From contig JAOPVM010000427.1 of NCBI GenBank assembly GCA_025966215.1, positions 1 to 6,187 on the forward strand: 6,187 nt of DNA, written 5' to 3'. Each line of letters starts with the position of its first letter. The first letter of the stretch is position 1. The translations under genes were made by a program, and so were the position numbers. This document shows positions 1-6,187 of the stretch, piece after piece. Source of the DNA: Klenkia sp. GTDB lineage: Bacteria > Actinomycetota > Actinomycetes > Mycobacteriales > Geodermatophilaceae. The notes beneath the pieces were generated by a model that saw nothing but the letters and a program-made list of their open reading frames with translations, had not been told where the DNA came from and searched no databases.

Positions 1-319
1 TCCAGGCGCGCAGGTGCCGCGGGGTGTACTGCTCGGCGGTGAACGGGACGGCGCGGCGGCCGGCCTTGGTGGCCACGAACGGCCGGTCCGGGCGCGGTGC
101 CAGCGCCTTGCGGATGCGCTCCTCGGAGCGACCGTCGCCGTAGACGTCGGCGGTGTCGAGGAGGGTCACGCCGGCGTCGAGGGCGGCGTCGAGGACCTCG
201 GTGGCCGACTCGGAGGTCACGTCACCCCAGTCACCGCCGAGCTGCCAGGTACCCAGACCGACCACGGAGACCTCGGCGCCGGTGCGGCCGAGCGGGCGCT
301 GTTCGAGGGAGGAAGTCAC
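1..319 (-). CDS. Aldo/keto reductase, N-terminal part (3' end outside window)
   Basis: This is an NAD(P)H-dependent oxidoreductase of the aldo/keto reductase superfamily, expected to be a cytoplasmic TIM barrel that reduces carbonyl substrates; the substrate cannot be told from this fragment. The first 106 residues are visible. They show the family N-terminus ([20 protein letters not shown], residues 8-27). They also show the catalytic Asp55 and Tyr60 in [16 protein letters not shown], and the catalytic Lys85 in VATKAGR. The fourth tetrad member, a His further on, and the nucleotide-binding C-terminus lie beyond the left edge. The start is a GTG at 319-317 that overlaps the TGA of hisS by four bases (GTGA). 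There is no clear Shine-Dalgarno sequence, so translational coupling to hisS is likely. The family is clear, but the subfamily is undecided; the sequence looks most like the Tas/YajO-type bacterial reductases. Confidence 0.92.
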   Translation of the reverse strand, partial: MTSSLEQRPLGRTGAEVSVVGLGTWQLGGDWGDVTSESATEVLDAALDAGVTLLDTADVYGDGRSEERIRKALAPRPDRPFVATKAGRRAVPFTAEQYTPRHLRAW

Positions 320-1578
320 GGCAGAACCGTCGCACGCACCCGGTCGACCAGCTCACCGAGGGGCACGGCGACCTGCTCCCCGGTGGCCATCGTCTTGAGC
401 TGACCGACCCCGGCGGCCAGGTCGCGGTCGCCGATGACGACCACCTGACCGGCGCCGGAGCGGTCGGCGGCCTTCATCGCGCCCTTGAGCCCGCGGTCGC
501 CGTAGACGGTGTCGGCGGAGACCCCGGCGGCCCGCAGCTGCCCCACGATCGTGACGGCGAGGGACTTGGCCTGCGCCCCCAGCGGGACGACGAAGGCCTG
601 CACGCCGGGCTCGACGGCGATGTCCAGGCCCTCGGCCTGCACCGCGAGGATGGTGCGGTCCACCCCGACCGCGTAGCCGATGCCCGAGACGTCGGGCCCG
701 CCGAGGGCGGCGGACAGCCCGTCGTAGCGCCCGCCGCCGCCGATGCCGGACTGCGAACCCAGCCGGTGGTGCACGAACTCGAACGTCGTCTTCGTGTAGT
801 AGTCCAGCCCGCGCACCAGCCGCGGGGCCTCGACCCAGCTGACGCCGAGGTCGGTGAGGTGCTGGCGGACGGCGTCGTAGTGGGCCCGGGTGGTGTCGGA
901 GAGGTGGTCGACCATGAGCGGGGCGTCCACGAGCTGGGCCTGCACGTCCGGGCGCTTGTCGTCGAGGACCCGCAGCGGGTTGATCTGCGCCCGGCGGCGG
1001 GTGTCCTCGTCGAGGTCGAGCCGGGACAGGAAGTCCGTCAGCAGCTCGCGGTACTGCGGCCGGCAGGTGGCATCGCCCAACGAGGTGAGCTGCAGTTCGT
1101 AGTCGGTGAGCCCGAGGTCGCGGTAGCCCTGGTCGGCCAGCGCCACCAGCTCGGCGTCCAGCGCGGGGTCGTCGACGCCGAGGGCCTCGACGTCGACCTG
1201 GGTGAAGTGCCGGTAGCGGCCGGCCTGGGGGCGCTCGTAGCGGAACGCCGACCCGACGCTCCACAGCTTCACCGGCAGCGCGCCGGCGTAGAGCCGGTGC
1301 TCGATGAACGCCCGCATCAGCCCGGCGGTGAGCTCGGGGCGCAGGGTCAGCGACCGGCCGCCCTTGTCGGTGAAGGAGTACATCTCCTTGCTGACGACGT
1401 CGGTGGACTCCCCCACCCCGCGGGCGAACACCGCGGTGTCCTCGAACACCGGGGTCTCCACGTAGCCGTAGCCGGCCCGGCGCAGCGGCGCGGTGAGGGT
1501 CTCCCGGACGGCGAGGAACCGCGCGGAGTCCGGGGGCAGGACGTCGAAGGTGCCCTTGGGGGCGACGAGGTCGCTCAC
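316..1578 (-). CDS. hisS: Histidyl-tRNA synthetase (complete, 420 aa)
   Basis: This class II aminoacyl-tRNA synthetase activates histidine with ATP and charges tRNA-His in the cytoplasm, and is essential for translation. The length of 420 aa is normal for bacterial HisRS. Visible landmarks in order: the N-terminal [16 protein letters not shown] (6-21); the [17 protein letters not shown] region around motif 1 (41-57); [14 protein letters not shown] (78-91); motif 2, [20 protein letters not shown] (112-131); the histidine-binding signature [13 protein letters not shown] (256-268) with Arg256; and motif 3, GGGGRYDGL...[10 protein letters not shown] (280-308). The anticodon-binding domain follows (about 325-420) with [14 protein letters not shown]. 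The start is the GTG at 1578-1576, where homology begins. It has GAAGGG nine bases upstream and overlaps the upstream hydrolase stop by four bases. The reading frame stays open further upstream, but that part is low-complexity shadow sequence. It is the middle gene of a three-gene minus-strand operon. Confidence 0.98.
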   Translation of the reverse strand: MSDLVAPKGTFDVLPPDSARFLAVRETLTAPLRRAGYGYVETPVFEDTAVFARGVGESTDVVSKEMYSFTDKGGRSLTLRPELTAGLMRAFIEHRLYAGALPVKLWSVGSAFRYERPQAGRYRHFTQVDVEALGVDDPALDAELVALADQGYRDLGLTDYELQLTSLGDATCRPQYRELLTDFLSRLDLDEDTRRRAQINPLRVLDDKRPDVQAQLVDAPLMVDHLSDTTRAHYDAVRQHLTDLGVSWVEAPRLVRGLDYYTKTTFEFVHHRLGSQSGIGGGGRYDGLSAALGGPDVSGIGYAVGVDRTILAVQAEGLDIAVEPGVQAFVVPLGAQAKSLAVTIVGQLRAAGVSADTVYGDRGLKGAMKAADRSGAGQVVVIGDRDLAAGVGQLKTMATGEQVAVPLGELVDRVRATVLP

Positions 1579-2258
1579 AGCCCGCGGCCCTTCGGCGCGC
1601 CCGCGGCCTCGGCCAGGTAGGGGTTGGTGGCCCGCTCCCGGCCGATCGTGGTGGCCGGGCCGTGCCCGGGCAGCACCACGGTGCTGTCCTCCAGCGGCAG
1701 GACGACGTCGCGCAGGGACCCCAGCATCGACTCCCACGACCCGCCGGGCAGGTCGACCCGGCCGACGGAACCGGCGAAGAGCACGTCCCCGGCGACCAGC
1801 CCGGGTGACTCGTCGAGATCGAGGGTGAAGACGACCGAACCGCGGGTGTGCCCGGGGGCGTGCCGCACGGTGAGGTCGACGCCGGCCAGGGACAGCAGCG
1901 CCCCGTCGTCCAGCGCACGCACCTCAGCGGGGTCCGGCAGCGCCACGCCCTGCGCCAACGGCGCCAGCGCGGGGCCGTGCCAGGCCGCCGGGTCGCTGAT
2001 CATCCCGAGGTCCTCGGGGTGCAGGTAGGCCGGGATGTCGTAGCCCTCGCAGACCGGCAGCACGGAGAACGTGTGGTCCAGGTGGCCGTGGGTGAGCACG
2101 ACCGCGACGGGCTTGAGGCCCTCGTCGGACAGCAGCCGGGCCAGCGGTTCCACGGCGTCCATGCCGGGGTCGACGACGACGCACTCCGAGCGGGGTCCGG
2201 CGGCGATCGCGTAGCAGTTGGTGCCGAACGCGCCGGCGGGGAAGGAGCGGATGAGCAC
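1575..2258 (-). CDS. Metallo-beta-lactamase-fold hydrolase, glyoxalase II-like (227 aa)
   Basis: This is a cytoplasmic metallohydrolase of the glyoxalase II/YcbL type, a group that commonly hydrolyses thioesters such as S-lactoylglutathione-like adducts. In actinobacteria the thiol would more likely be mycothiol or another carrier, but the substrate is inference. The metal ligands are all present: THGHLDH (56-62; His57, His59, Asp61, His62), APGHTRGS with His137, AGDVLF with Asp158, and PGHGPAT with His199. The full-length single domain (227 aa) is usual for the short bacterial form. The start is the GTG at 2258-2256. Only six bases separate it from a TANNNT-type element (TAACCT, 2270-2265), so no leader with a ribosome site fits and the mRNA is probably leaderless. 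Its TGA overlaps the hisS GTG. The same order, hydrolase before hisS and opposite to a PPIase gene, is known in M. tuberculosis (Rv2581c). Confidence 0.93.
   Translation of the reverse strand: MLIRSFPAGAFGTNCYAIAAGPRSECVVVDPGMDAVEPLARLLSDEGLKPVAVVLTHGHLDHTFSVLPVCEGYDIPAYLHPEDLGMISDPAAWHGPALAPLAQGVALPDPAEVRALDDGALLSLAGVDLTVRHAPGHTRGSVVFTLDLDESPGLVAGDVLFAGSVGRVDLPGGSWESMLGSLRDVVLPLEDSTVVLPGHGPATTIGRERATNPYLAEAAGAPKGRGL
1588..1593 (-). promoter_or_regulatory. Ribosome binding site of hisS
   Basis: Read on the minus strand this is GAAGGG, nine bases before the GTG at 1578-1576. It lies inside the last codons of the hydrolase gene. It supports the short 420-aa HisRS over any upstream start in the same open frame. 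Confidence 0.6.
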
Positions 2259-2264
2259 CGGGCC

Positions 2265-2270
2265 AGGTTA
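2265..2270 (-). promoter_or_regulatory. Candidate -10 element for the hydrolase-hisS-reductase operon
   Basis: On the minus strand the sequence is TAACCT followed by GGCCCG and then the GTG start at 2258. This fits the actinobacterial TANNNT -10 consensus. With the usual 6-7 base gap, the transcription start would fall on the G of the start codon, giving a leaderless mRNA. No good TTGACA-like -35 is seen 16-18 bases upstream (ACCGCG at 2293-2288 is the 17-base option), which is common for promoters of this kind. AT-containing hexamers are scarce in this DNA, which adds some weight. The call is made by inspection only. Confidence 0.5.
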
Positions 2271-2279
2271 CGCGGGGCC

Positions 2280-2304
2280 CGGACGCTCGCGGTCCGCCTG
2301 CAGG
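2280..2304. repeat. Two short inverted repeats in the divergent promoter region
   Basis: CGGAC (2280-2284) and GTCCG (2292-2296) form a perfect five-base inverted repeat around a seven-base spacer. The palindrome CCTGCAGG (2297-2304) follows immediately. Together they sit between the two candidate -10 elements (2265-2270 and 2325-2330), where the two -35 regions would lie. They could be an operator for one regulator acting on both sides. Short dyads are common by chance in DNA this rich in G and C, so this is only a candidate site. Confidence 0.25.
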
Positions 2305-2324
2305 GGACGCCCGGGACCGGCACC

Positions 2325-2330
2325 TAGACT
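2325..2330 (+). promoter_or_regulatory. Candidate -10 element for ppiB-lipoprotein operon
   Basis: TAGACT matches TANNNT and is one of the few such hexamers in this GC-rich gap. A start of transcription near 2337 would leave a leader of about 62 bases before the GTG at 2399, with room for the GAGGAG ribosome site. No convincing -35 is seen; the 17-base-spaced hexamer AGGGGA (2302-2307) is not TTGACA-like. Confidence 0.4.
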
Positions 2331-2381
2331 CCCCCTTCGACCAGCGGGGGGCGGTGCGTGCTGCCCCCGAGCAGCCGCACC

Positions 2382-2387
2382 GAGGAG
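2382..2387 (+). promoter_or_regulatory. Ribosome binding site of ppiB
   Basis: GAGGAG lies 11 bases before the GTG at 2399. The spacing is a little long, but it is the best purine-rich site in the gap. It favours the start at 2399 over the in-frame GTG at 2354, which lies upstream of this site. Confidence 0.55.
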
Positions 2388-2398
2388 CCCCCAGACCC

Positions 2399-3247
2399 GT
2401 GCCCAGCAACAAGCAGCGTCGCCAGGCCGCCCAGCGTCACCTGCAGCGCCAACTGGAACGGCGGGCCGAGCAGGCCAAGAAGCGTCGGCGCAACCTGCTG
2501 GTCCTGGTGACCGTGGTGGCCGTGCTGGTGGTCGCGGGTGCGGCGTTCCTGGTGACCGGCCTCGGTGGGGACGACGACACGACCACCGCCAGCGGCACCG
2601 ACGCCGCCGCCGCGACGACGTCCGCGCCGGCCGAGCCGACCCCCGGCCCCGGTGCCGAGCGGGCCGGGCAGACCACCACCGCCGGGCCCTGCACCTACAC
2701 CTACGACGCCCAGGGCAGCTCGGGCGTGGCCAACGACGCCCCCTCCGGTGACGTCGCCGCCGAGGGCACCGTCGCCGAGACCGTGACCACGAGCGCCGGG
2801 GTCATCGGGCTGACCCTGGACCAGGCCGCCCCGGCCACCTGCGCCACCGCCAGCTTCGTGTCCCTGGCCTCCCAGGGCTACTTCGACGGCACGCCCTGCC
2901 ACCGGCTGACCACCGGGGAGGGCCTGCAGGTGCTGCAGTGCGGCGACCCCAGCGGCACCGGCGGCGGTGGCCCCGGCTACGCGTTCCCGACCTCGACGGC
3001 CGGCACCGAGACCTACGGCCGCGGCACGCTGGCGATGGCCAACGCCGGGCAGGGCACCGACGGCAGCCAGTTCTTCCTGGTCTACGGCGACAGCCAGCTG
3101 CCTGCCGACTACACCGTCTTCGGCACCATCGACGAGGCCGGGCTGGCCGTGCTGGACGGCATCGCCGCCGGTGGCGTGGCCGACGGGTCCTCCGACGGGG
3201 CGCCGGCCGCCGCGGTGACGATCGAGTCGGTCACCCCGACCGCATGA
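2399..3247 (+). CDS. ppiB: Membrane-anchored cyclophilin-type peptidyl-prolyl cis-trans isomerase (282 aa)
   Basis: This is a proline isomerase predicted to sit on the outer face of the cytoplasmic membrane and help fold exported proteins. It resembles M. tuberculosis PpiB (Rv2582). In order: a very basic N-terminus (residues 1-31, NKQRRQAAQRHLQRQLERR); one membrane segment (about 33-55); a Thr/Ala/Pro/Asp-rich flexible linker (56-95); then the cyclophilin domain (about 123-279). Core motifs are YFDGTPCHRL (161-170) with the catalytic-type Arg169, LQCGDPSGTGGGGPGY (179-194) with Gln180, and RGTLAMANAGQGTDGSQFF (208-226). The usual FHR is CHR here and the usual GGDP is CGDP. Together with Cys98 and Cys148 this gives four cysteines in the extracytoplasmic part. 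The GTG at 2399 is chosen because PSNKQRR matches the known N-terminus and GAGGAG precedes it; a GTG at 2354 would add 15 residues. Its TGA overlaps the ATG of the next gene. Confidence 0.93.
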   Translation: MPSNKQRRQAAQRHLQRQLERRAEQAKKRRRNLLVLVTVVAVLVVAGAAFLVTGLGGDDDTTTASGTDAAAATTSAPAEPTPGPGAERAGQTTTAGPCTYTYDAQGSSGVANDAPSGDVAAEGTVAETVTTSAGVIGLTLDQAAPATCATASFVSLASQGYFDGTPCHRLTTGEGLQVLQCGDPSGTGGGGPGYAFPTSTAGTETYGRGTLAMANAGQGTDGSQFFLVYGDSQLPADYTVFGTIDEAGLAVLDGIAAGGVADGSSDGAPAAAVTIESVTPTA

Positions 3248-3804
3248 GGTCCGTGCGGGTCGGGATGGCCCTGGGGGGCCTGCTGCTCGCCGGGTGCACC
3301 TCGACCGTCGGGGGCTCGGCGTCCCCGGTGGCCGAGGTGACCCTGGCCGACACCGAGGTGGCGGACCACCCGCCCGGGCAGCTGCACACCGACGAGTCGG
3401 TGGACTACGCGCAGACCCCGCCGGTCGGTGGCGAGCACGACCCGCAGTGGGCCGACTGCACCGGGTCGGTCTACGACGTCGAGCTGCGCCGGGAGAACGC
3501 GGTGCACTCCCTGGAGCACGGCGCGGTGTGGGTCACCTACGACCCCGCCGAGGTCGACGCCGACGGGGTGGCGACCCTCGCGGCACTCGTCGAGGGCACC
3601 TCCGGGATGTTCCTGTCGCCCTACCCGGGGCAGGGGTCGCCGGTGTCGGCGCAGGCGTGGGACCACCAGCTGCAGGCCGAGGACCCGGCCGACCCGCGGA
3701 TCGAGGCCTTCGCGGTCCTGCTGGTGTCCAACCCCGACACCACGCCCGAGCTGGGTGCGACGTGTGAGAACCCGGCCTTCCTGGCGGTGCCGCGCACGCC
3801 CTGA
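3244..3804 (+). CDS. DUF3105 family lipoprotein (186 aa)
   Basis: This is a probable surface lipoprotein of unknown function carrying a DUF3105 domain. The first residues form a short lipoprotein signal: a basic start (MRSVRVG), a hydrophobic stretch (8-16) and the lipobox LLAGC with Cys18 as the modified residue. The mature domain carries the family's hallmarks: YAQTPPVGGEHDPQW (55-69; His65, Trp69), CTGSVYD (72-78), NAVHSLEHGAVWVTYDP (85-101; His88, His92) and a late Cys174. Cys72 and Cys174 could pair, and the conserved histidines suggest metal or ligand binding, but neither is established. The ATG at 3244 overlaps the ppiB stop (ATGA) and has no clear ribosome site of its own, so it is probably coupled to ppiB. 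The stop at 3802-3804 lies three bases from the stop of the convergent membrane-protein gene. Confidence 0.85.
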   Translation: MRSVRVGMALGGLLLAGCTSTVGGSASPVAEVTLADTEVADHPPGQLHTDESVDYAQTPPVGGEHDPQWADCTGSVYDVELRRENAVHSLEHGAVWVTYDPAEVDADGVATLAALVEGTSGMFLSPYPGQGSPVSAQAWDHQLQAEDPADPRIEAFAVLLVSNPDTTPELGATCENPAFLAVPRTP

Positions 3805-3807
3805 GGA

Positions 3808-5007
3808 TCAGCCCCGCAGCGCCCGGGCGGTGACCAGGCCGATCCCGCGCTCCAGCGGACCGCGGCCGAGCACCAGCGACCACCCGGTGCAGACCGCCAG
3901 TGCCGTGCCGGCGAAGAGCACCCAGTGGCCCAGCCCGCCGTCCGCGGTGGCGAACACGCTGTCCCCGAGCAGTGCGATGCCGACCAGCTGCAGGCAGTAG
4001 GCGCTCAGCGGCATCGACCCGACGGCGGCCAGCGGCAGCAGCACGAGGCGCAGCCGGTCGGCGGCCAGCAGGCACACCCCGAGGACGGCGAGGGCGAAGC
4101 CGCCGGAGGCGACCACCTCGGCCGGGGTGCCGCTGTGCGGGGCGGTGGACAGCAGCTGCCCGACCGGCGGCACGAGCTCCTGCCAGCGCGGCAGCTCGGC
4201 GACGGAGCTGGTGACCGGCTCGACCGCCGGGGGGTCGCCGACCCCGAGCAGCGGGCCGGCGGCGTACCCGGCCACGGCGGCGACCAGCCCCCCGACCACC
4301 AGGCCGACCCGCACCCGCACCGCCGTGAGGTCCGACCGGCCCACTGCCAGGCCGACGACCAGGAACGTGATCCAGATCGCCACCGGGTACTGCCCCAGCA
4401 GCACCAGCCCGCCGAGCACTCCCCCGCCGCCGGTCCCGACGCCCACCCACGGCACCAGCAGCAGGTGCACCAGCGGGTTGAGCACCACCACGAGGCCGCC
4501 GGCGAGCAGGAACAGCGACCGGGGCGCCCAGCGCAGCAGCGGGACCGCCAGCACGAACAGCACCGCGTAGTACTCGAGGATCACCCCCACCGGCGTGCGG
4601 AGCAGCTGCACCGCGGACCCGGCGGCGAACACCAGCACGGCCCGGACCAGCAGCACCAGCCGCGCCCGCACCAGCGCGTCCCCCGAGGGCGGCGAGGTCC
4701 GCCCCGTCAGCAGCGCGACCGACACCCCGGCCAGCGTCGCGAACAGGATCGACGACCGCCCGTCCACGAGCCCGTTCCAGGTGGAGGGGTCACCCCACAC
4801 CAGGTCGGACGTCGTCAGCAGGTGCGCCCCGAACATCCCCAGCACGGCCAGCCCTCGAGCCACGTCGACCCCGTGCAGCCGGGACGACCCGCCCGGGCGC
4901 ACAGCGCCCGTCCCGCCCCCATCCCGCCCCGAGGAGGGATCAGCCACCCTCGTAGCTGCTGGGGTACGGCTCCTGGCCGCGATGCGATCCGGAGGATCGC
5001 CGATCAC
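3808..5007 (-). CDS. Multipass membrane protein, HGSNAT-like (DUF1624/DUF418) putative acyltransferase (399 aa)
   Basis: This integral membrane protein resembles the actinobacterial 'heparan-alpha-glucosaminide N-acetyltransferase domain' group. These are related to enzymes that move acetyl groups from acetyl-CoA across the membrane onto glycans; the substrate here is unknown. A disordered, charged N-terminus (1-42) precedes the signature [20 protein letters not shown] (43-62). About ten hydrophobic segments follow (roughly 51-68, 86-101, 113-134, 142-160, 165-186, 196-221, 232-252, 302-316, 322-345, 361-380). Further family-like blocks are [20 protein letters not shown] (83-102), [20 protein letters not shown] (205-224), [11 protein letters not shown] (289-299) and [15 protein letters not shown] (329-343). 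The last block is the DUF418-like part. The GTG at 5007 overlaps the rel stop (GTGA), with GGAG at 5022-5019, 11 bases upstream. A GTG at residue 21 is a weaker alternative. Topology and donor are inferred from the family. Confidence 0.82.
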   Translation of the reverse strand: MIGDPPDRIAARSRTPAATRVADPSSGRDGGGTGAVRPGGSSRLHGVDVARGLAVLGMFGAHLLTTSDLVWGDPSTWNGLVDGRSSILFATLAGVSVALLTGRTSPPSGDALVRARLVLLVRAVLVFAAGSAVQLLRTPVGVILEYYAVLFVLAVPLLRWAPRSLFLLAGGLVVVLNPLVHLLLVPWVGVGTGGGGVLGGLVLLGQYPVAIWITFLVVGLAVGRSDLTAVRVRVGLVVGGLVAAVAGYAAGPLLGVGDPPAVEPVTSSVAELPRWQELVPPVGQLLSTAPHSGTPAEVVASGGFALAVLGVCLLAADRLRLVLLPLAAVGSMPLSAYCLQLVGIALLGDSVFATADGGLGHWVLFAGTALAVCTGWSLVLGRGPLERGIGLVTARALRG

Positions 5008-6187
5008 GCAGTGACCCGCTCCACGTCGAAGACGCCGTCCACGTTGCGCACGGTCTGCAGCACGGCGCCGAGGTGGGCGGGGTCGGCGAGCTCGAAGGTG
5101 AACCGGCTGACGGCGACCCGGTCACGGCTGGTCTGCACCGAGGCGGACAGGATGTTGACCCGCTCGTCGGCCAGGGCCTTGGTGACGTCGGAGAGCAGCC
5201 GGTGCCGGTCGAGCGCCTCGACCTGGATGGCGACGAGGAACACCGCGCCCGGTGCCGAGGCCCACTCGACCTCGACGAGTCGTTCCGGCTTGCGCTGCAG
5301 GTCGTCGGCGTTGGTGCAGTCGGTGCGGTGCACGCTGACCCCGCCACCGCGGGTGACGAAGCCGAGCACGTCGTCCCCGGGCACCGGCGTGCAGCACTTG
5401 GCGAGCTTGGCCCACACGTCGCTCATGCCGGTCACGACGATGCCGGGGTCACCGCCCGCGGTGCGGGCCACCGACCGCTTGGTGGGGATGGCGGTCTCGG
5501 CGATGTCCTCGGCGGCCCCCTCGGACCCGCCGAGGGCGATCAGCAGCTTCTCCACCACCGAGGCCGCCGACACCTGGTGCTCACCGACGGCGGCGTACAG
5601 CGCGCTCACGTCACCGAAGTGCAGGTCGGCGGCCAGCGTGGCCAGGGCGTCGCCGCCCATCAGCCGCTGCAACGGGAGCCCGGCCTTGCGCATGGCCTTG
5701 GTGAGGGCGTCCTTGCCGTCGTCGACGGCGTCCTCGCGGCGCTCCTTGGTGAACCACTGGCGGATCTTGGTGCGGGCGCGGGAGGAGCCGACGAACTCCA
5801 GCCAGTCGCGGCTGGGCCCGGCGGTGGGCGACCGGGAGGTGAAGACCTCGACGACGTCGCCGTTGGCCAGCTTGCTGTCCAGGGAGACCAGCGAGCCGTT
5901 CACCCGGGCGCCGATGCAGCGGTAGCCGACCTCGGTGTGCACGGCGAAGGCGAAGTCGACCGGGGTGGACTCCCCGGGCAGGCTGATCACGTCGCCCTTG
6001 GGCGTGAAGACGAAGACCTCCTGCGGACCGAGGTCGTAGCGCAGCGTCTCCAGGAACTCACCGGGCTCCTGCGCCTCGCGCTGCCAGTCCAGCAGCTGGC
6101 GCAGCCACAGCATGTCGTCCCCGGCGGCGCCAGGGGTCGGGGCGGCCTCGGTCTTGCCGCCGGCGCGCGCCTTCTCCTTGTACTTCC
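5004..6187 (-). CDS. rel: Bifunctional (p)ppGpp synthetase/hydrolase Rel, C-terminal half (5' end outside window)
   Basis: This is the stringent-response enzyme that makes and degrades (p)ppGpp in response to ribosome stalling. The 393 visible codons are the regulatory C-terminal half; the hydrolase and synthetase domains lie beyond the right edge. The frame stays open to 6187 (first full residues [16 protein letters not shown]). Counting from the Met at 6113: [20 protein letters not shown] (7-26) leads into the TGS domain (about 31-92, [14 protein letters not shown]). A helical region follows (93-200, with [13 protein letters not shown]). Next is the zinc-finger-type segment [10 protein letters not shown]...VSVHRTDC (238-266; Cys240, Cys241, His262, Cys266). 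The C-terminal ACT domain spans about 290-367 ([20 protein letters not shown]). These follow M. tuberculosis Rel (Rv2583c) closely. The linker just before the TGS part is Ala/Gly/Pro-rich and looks variable. The stop overlaps the start of the membrane-protein gene. Confidence 0.97.
   Translation of the reverse strand, partial: KYKEKARAGGKTEAAPTPGAAGDDMLWLRQLLDWQREAQEPGEFLETLRYDLGPQEVFVFTPKGDVISLPGESTPVDFAFAVHTEVGYRCIGARVNGSLVSLDSKLANGDVVEVFTSRSPTAGPSRDWLEFVGSSRARTKIRQWFTKERREDAVDDGKDALTKAMRKAGLPLQRLMGGDALATLAADLHFGDVSALYAAVGEHQVSAASVVEKLLIALGGSEGAAEDIAETAIPTKRSVARTAGGDPGIVVTGMSDVWAKLAKCCTPVPGDDVLGFVTRGGGVSVHRTDCTNADDLQRKPERLVEVEWASAPGAVFLVAIQVEALDRHRLLSDVTKALADERVNILSASVQTSRDRVAVSRFTFELADPAHLGAVLQTVRNVDGVFDVERVTA

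Noticed and set aside
97..1620. Long open frame on the plus strand opposite hisS (about 500 codons)
   Set aside because: It lies antisense to an unmistakable hisS and has a biased Arg/Gly/Asp/Val-rich composition with no recognisable domain. High third-position GC routinely leaves such frames open.
1579..1737. N-terminal extension of hisS to an upstream start at 1737
   Set aside because: The extra 53 residues are low-complexity Arg/Gly/Pro sequence overlapping the hydrolase. HisRS homology begins at the GTG at 1578, which has its own ribosome site.
353..1918. Second minus-strand frame across hisS and the hydrolase
   Set aside because: It is the out-of-frame Arg/Ala/Pro-rich shadow of hisS and the hydrolase, without any family motif.
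2354..2398. Upstream GTG start for ppiB adding 15 residues
   Set aside because: It is in frame and possible, but the GAGGAG site lies downstream of it and the known N-terminus fits the start at 2399. It is kept as an alternative only.
2520..2700. Low-complexity stretch in ppiB as a possible repeat or frameshift
   Set aside because: The frame is continuous and the Thr/Ala/Pro/Asp-rich stretch is simply the flexible linker after the membrane anchor, as in related anchored cyclophilins.
3780..3850. Possible bidirectional terminator between the convergent genes
   Set aside because: CGCCCGGGCG just inside the membrane-protein gene is a palindrome but has no loop and no U-tract on either strand. 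It is ordinary for this base composition.
3925..5925. Very long open frame on the plus strand (about 666 codons) opposite the membrane protein and rel
   Set aside because: Its first half is a His/Gln/Arg/Pro-rich run typical of the complement of hydrophobic coding sequence, and it spans two well-supported genes. It is a composition artefact.
1..6187. Search for CRISPR arrays, insertion sequences, tRNA/rRNA genes, phage or toxin-antitoxin genes
   Set aside because: No spaced direct repeats, transposase motifs, terminal inverted repeats, or tRNA-like arms were found. Coding sequence fills all but about 145 bases.

Overview
The window is a compact, very GC-rich (roughly 70-75% by eye) chromosomal segment of a high-GC actinobacterium. 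Heavy use of G/C at third codon positions, frequent GTG starts and the gene order all point there. The genes and their order resemble the rel - ppiB - metallo-beta-lactamase - hisS neighbourhood known from Mycobacterium tuberculosis (Rv2583c-Rv2580c). The sequence details would suit a Geodermatophilaceae-like or related lineage, but that placement is an impression, not a result.

Layout from left to right. (1) A minus-strand block: the 5' part of an aldo/keto reductase gene (1-319, cut by the window edge), hisS (316-1578) and a glyoxalase-II-like metallo-beta-lactamase-fold hydrolase (1575-2258). Reading begins at 2258 and runs leftwards. (2) A 140-bp divergent promoter region (2259-2398), the only real intergenic space in the window. 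(3) A plus-strand pair: a membrane-anchored cyclophilin-type peptidyl-prolyl isomerase (2399-3247) and a small DUF3105 lipoprotein (3244-3804). (4) A second minus-strand block: a multipass membrane protein of the HGSNAT/DUF1624-DUF418 acyltransferase-like group (3808-5007), preceded by the C-terminal half of the bifunctional (p)ppGpp synthetase/hydrolase Rel (5004-6187, cut by the right edge). No stretch longer than 140 bp lacks a gene.

All four co-directional junctions are 4-nt overlaps of start and stop codon (GTGA three times, ATGA once). The minus-strand hydrolase, hisS and reductase therefore look like one translationally coupled operon, as do ppiB with the lipoprotein and rel with the membrane protein. 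The two convergent blocks meet with only 3 bp between stop codons.

Functionally this is mostly housekeeping: histidyl-tRNA charging, stringent-response nucleotide control and a detoxification-type thioesterase. Added to it are three proteins predicted to act at or in the cell envelope: the anchored PPIase, the DUF3105 lipoprotein and the putative acyltransferase. I see no mobile element, CRISPR array, phage gene, toxin-antitoxin pair, tRNA or rRNA, and no convincing evidence of a wholly new system. The more interesting points are the exported PPIase/DUF3105 pair, the membrane acyltransferase coupled to rel, and the leaderless-looking promoter in the divergent region.
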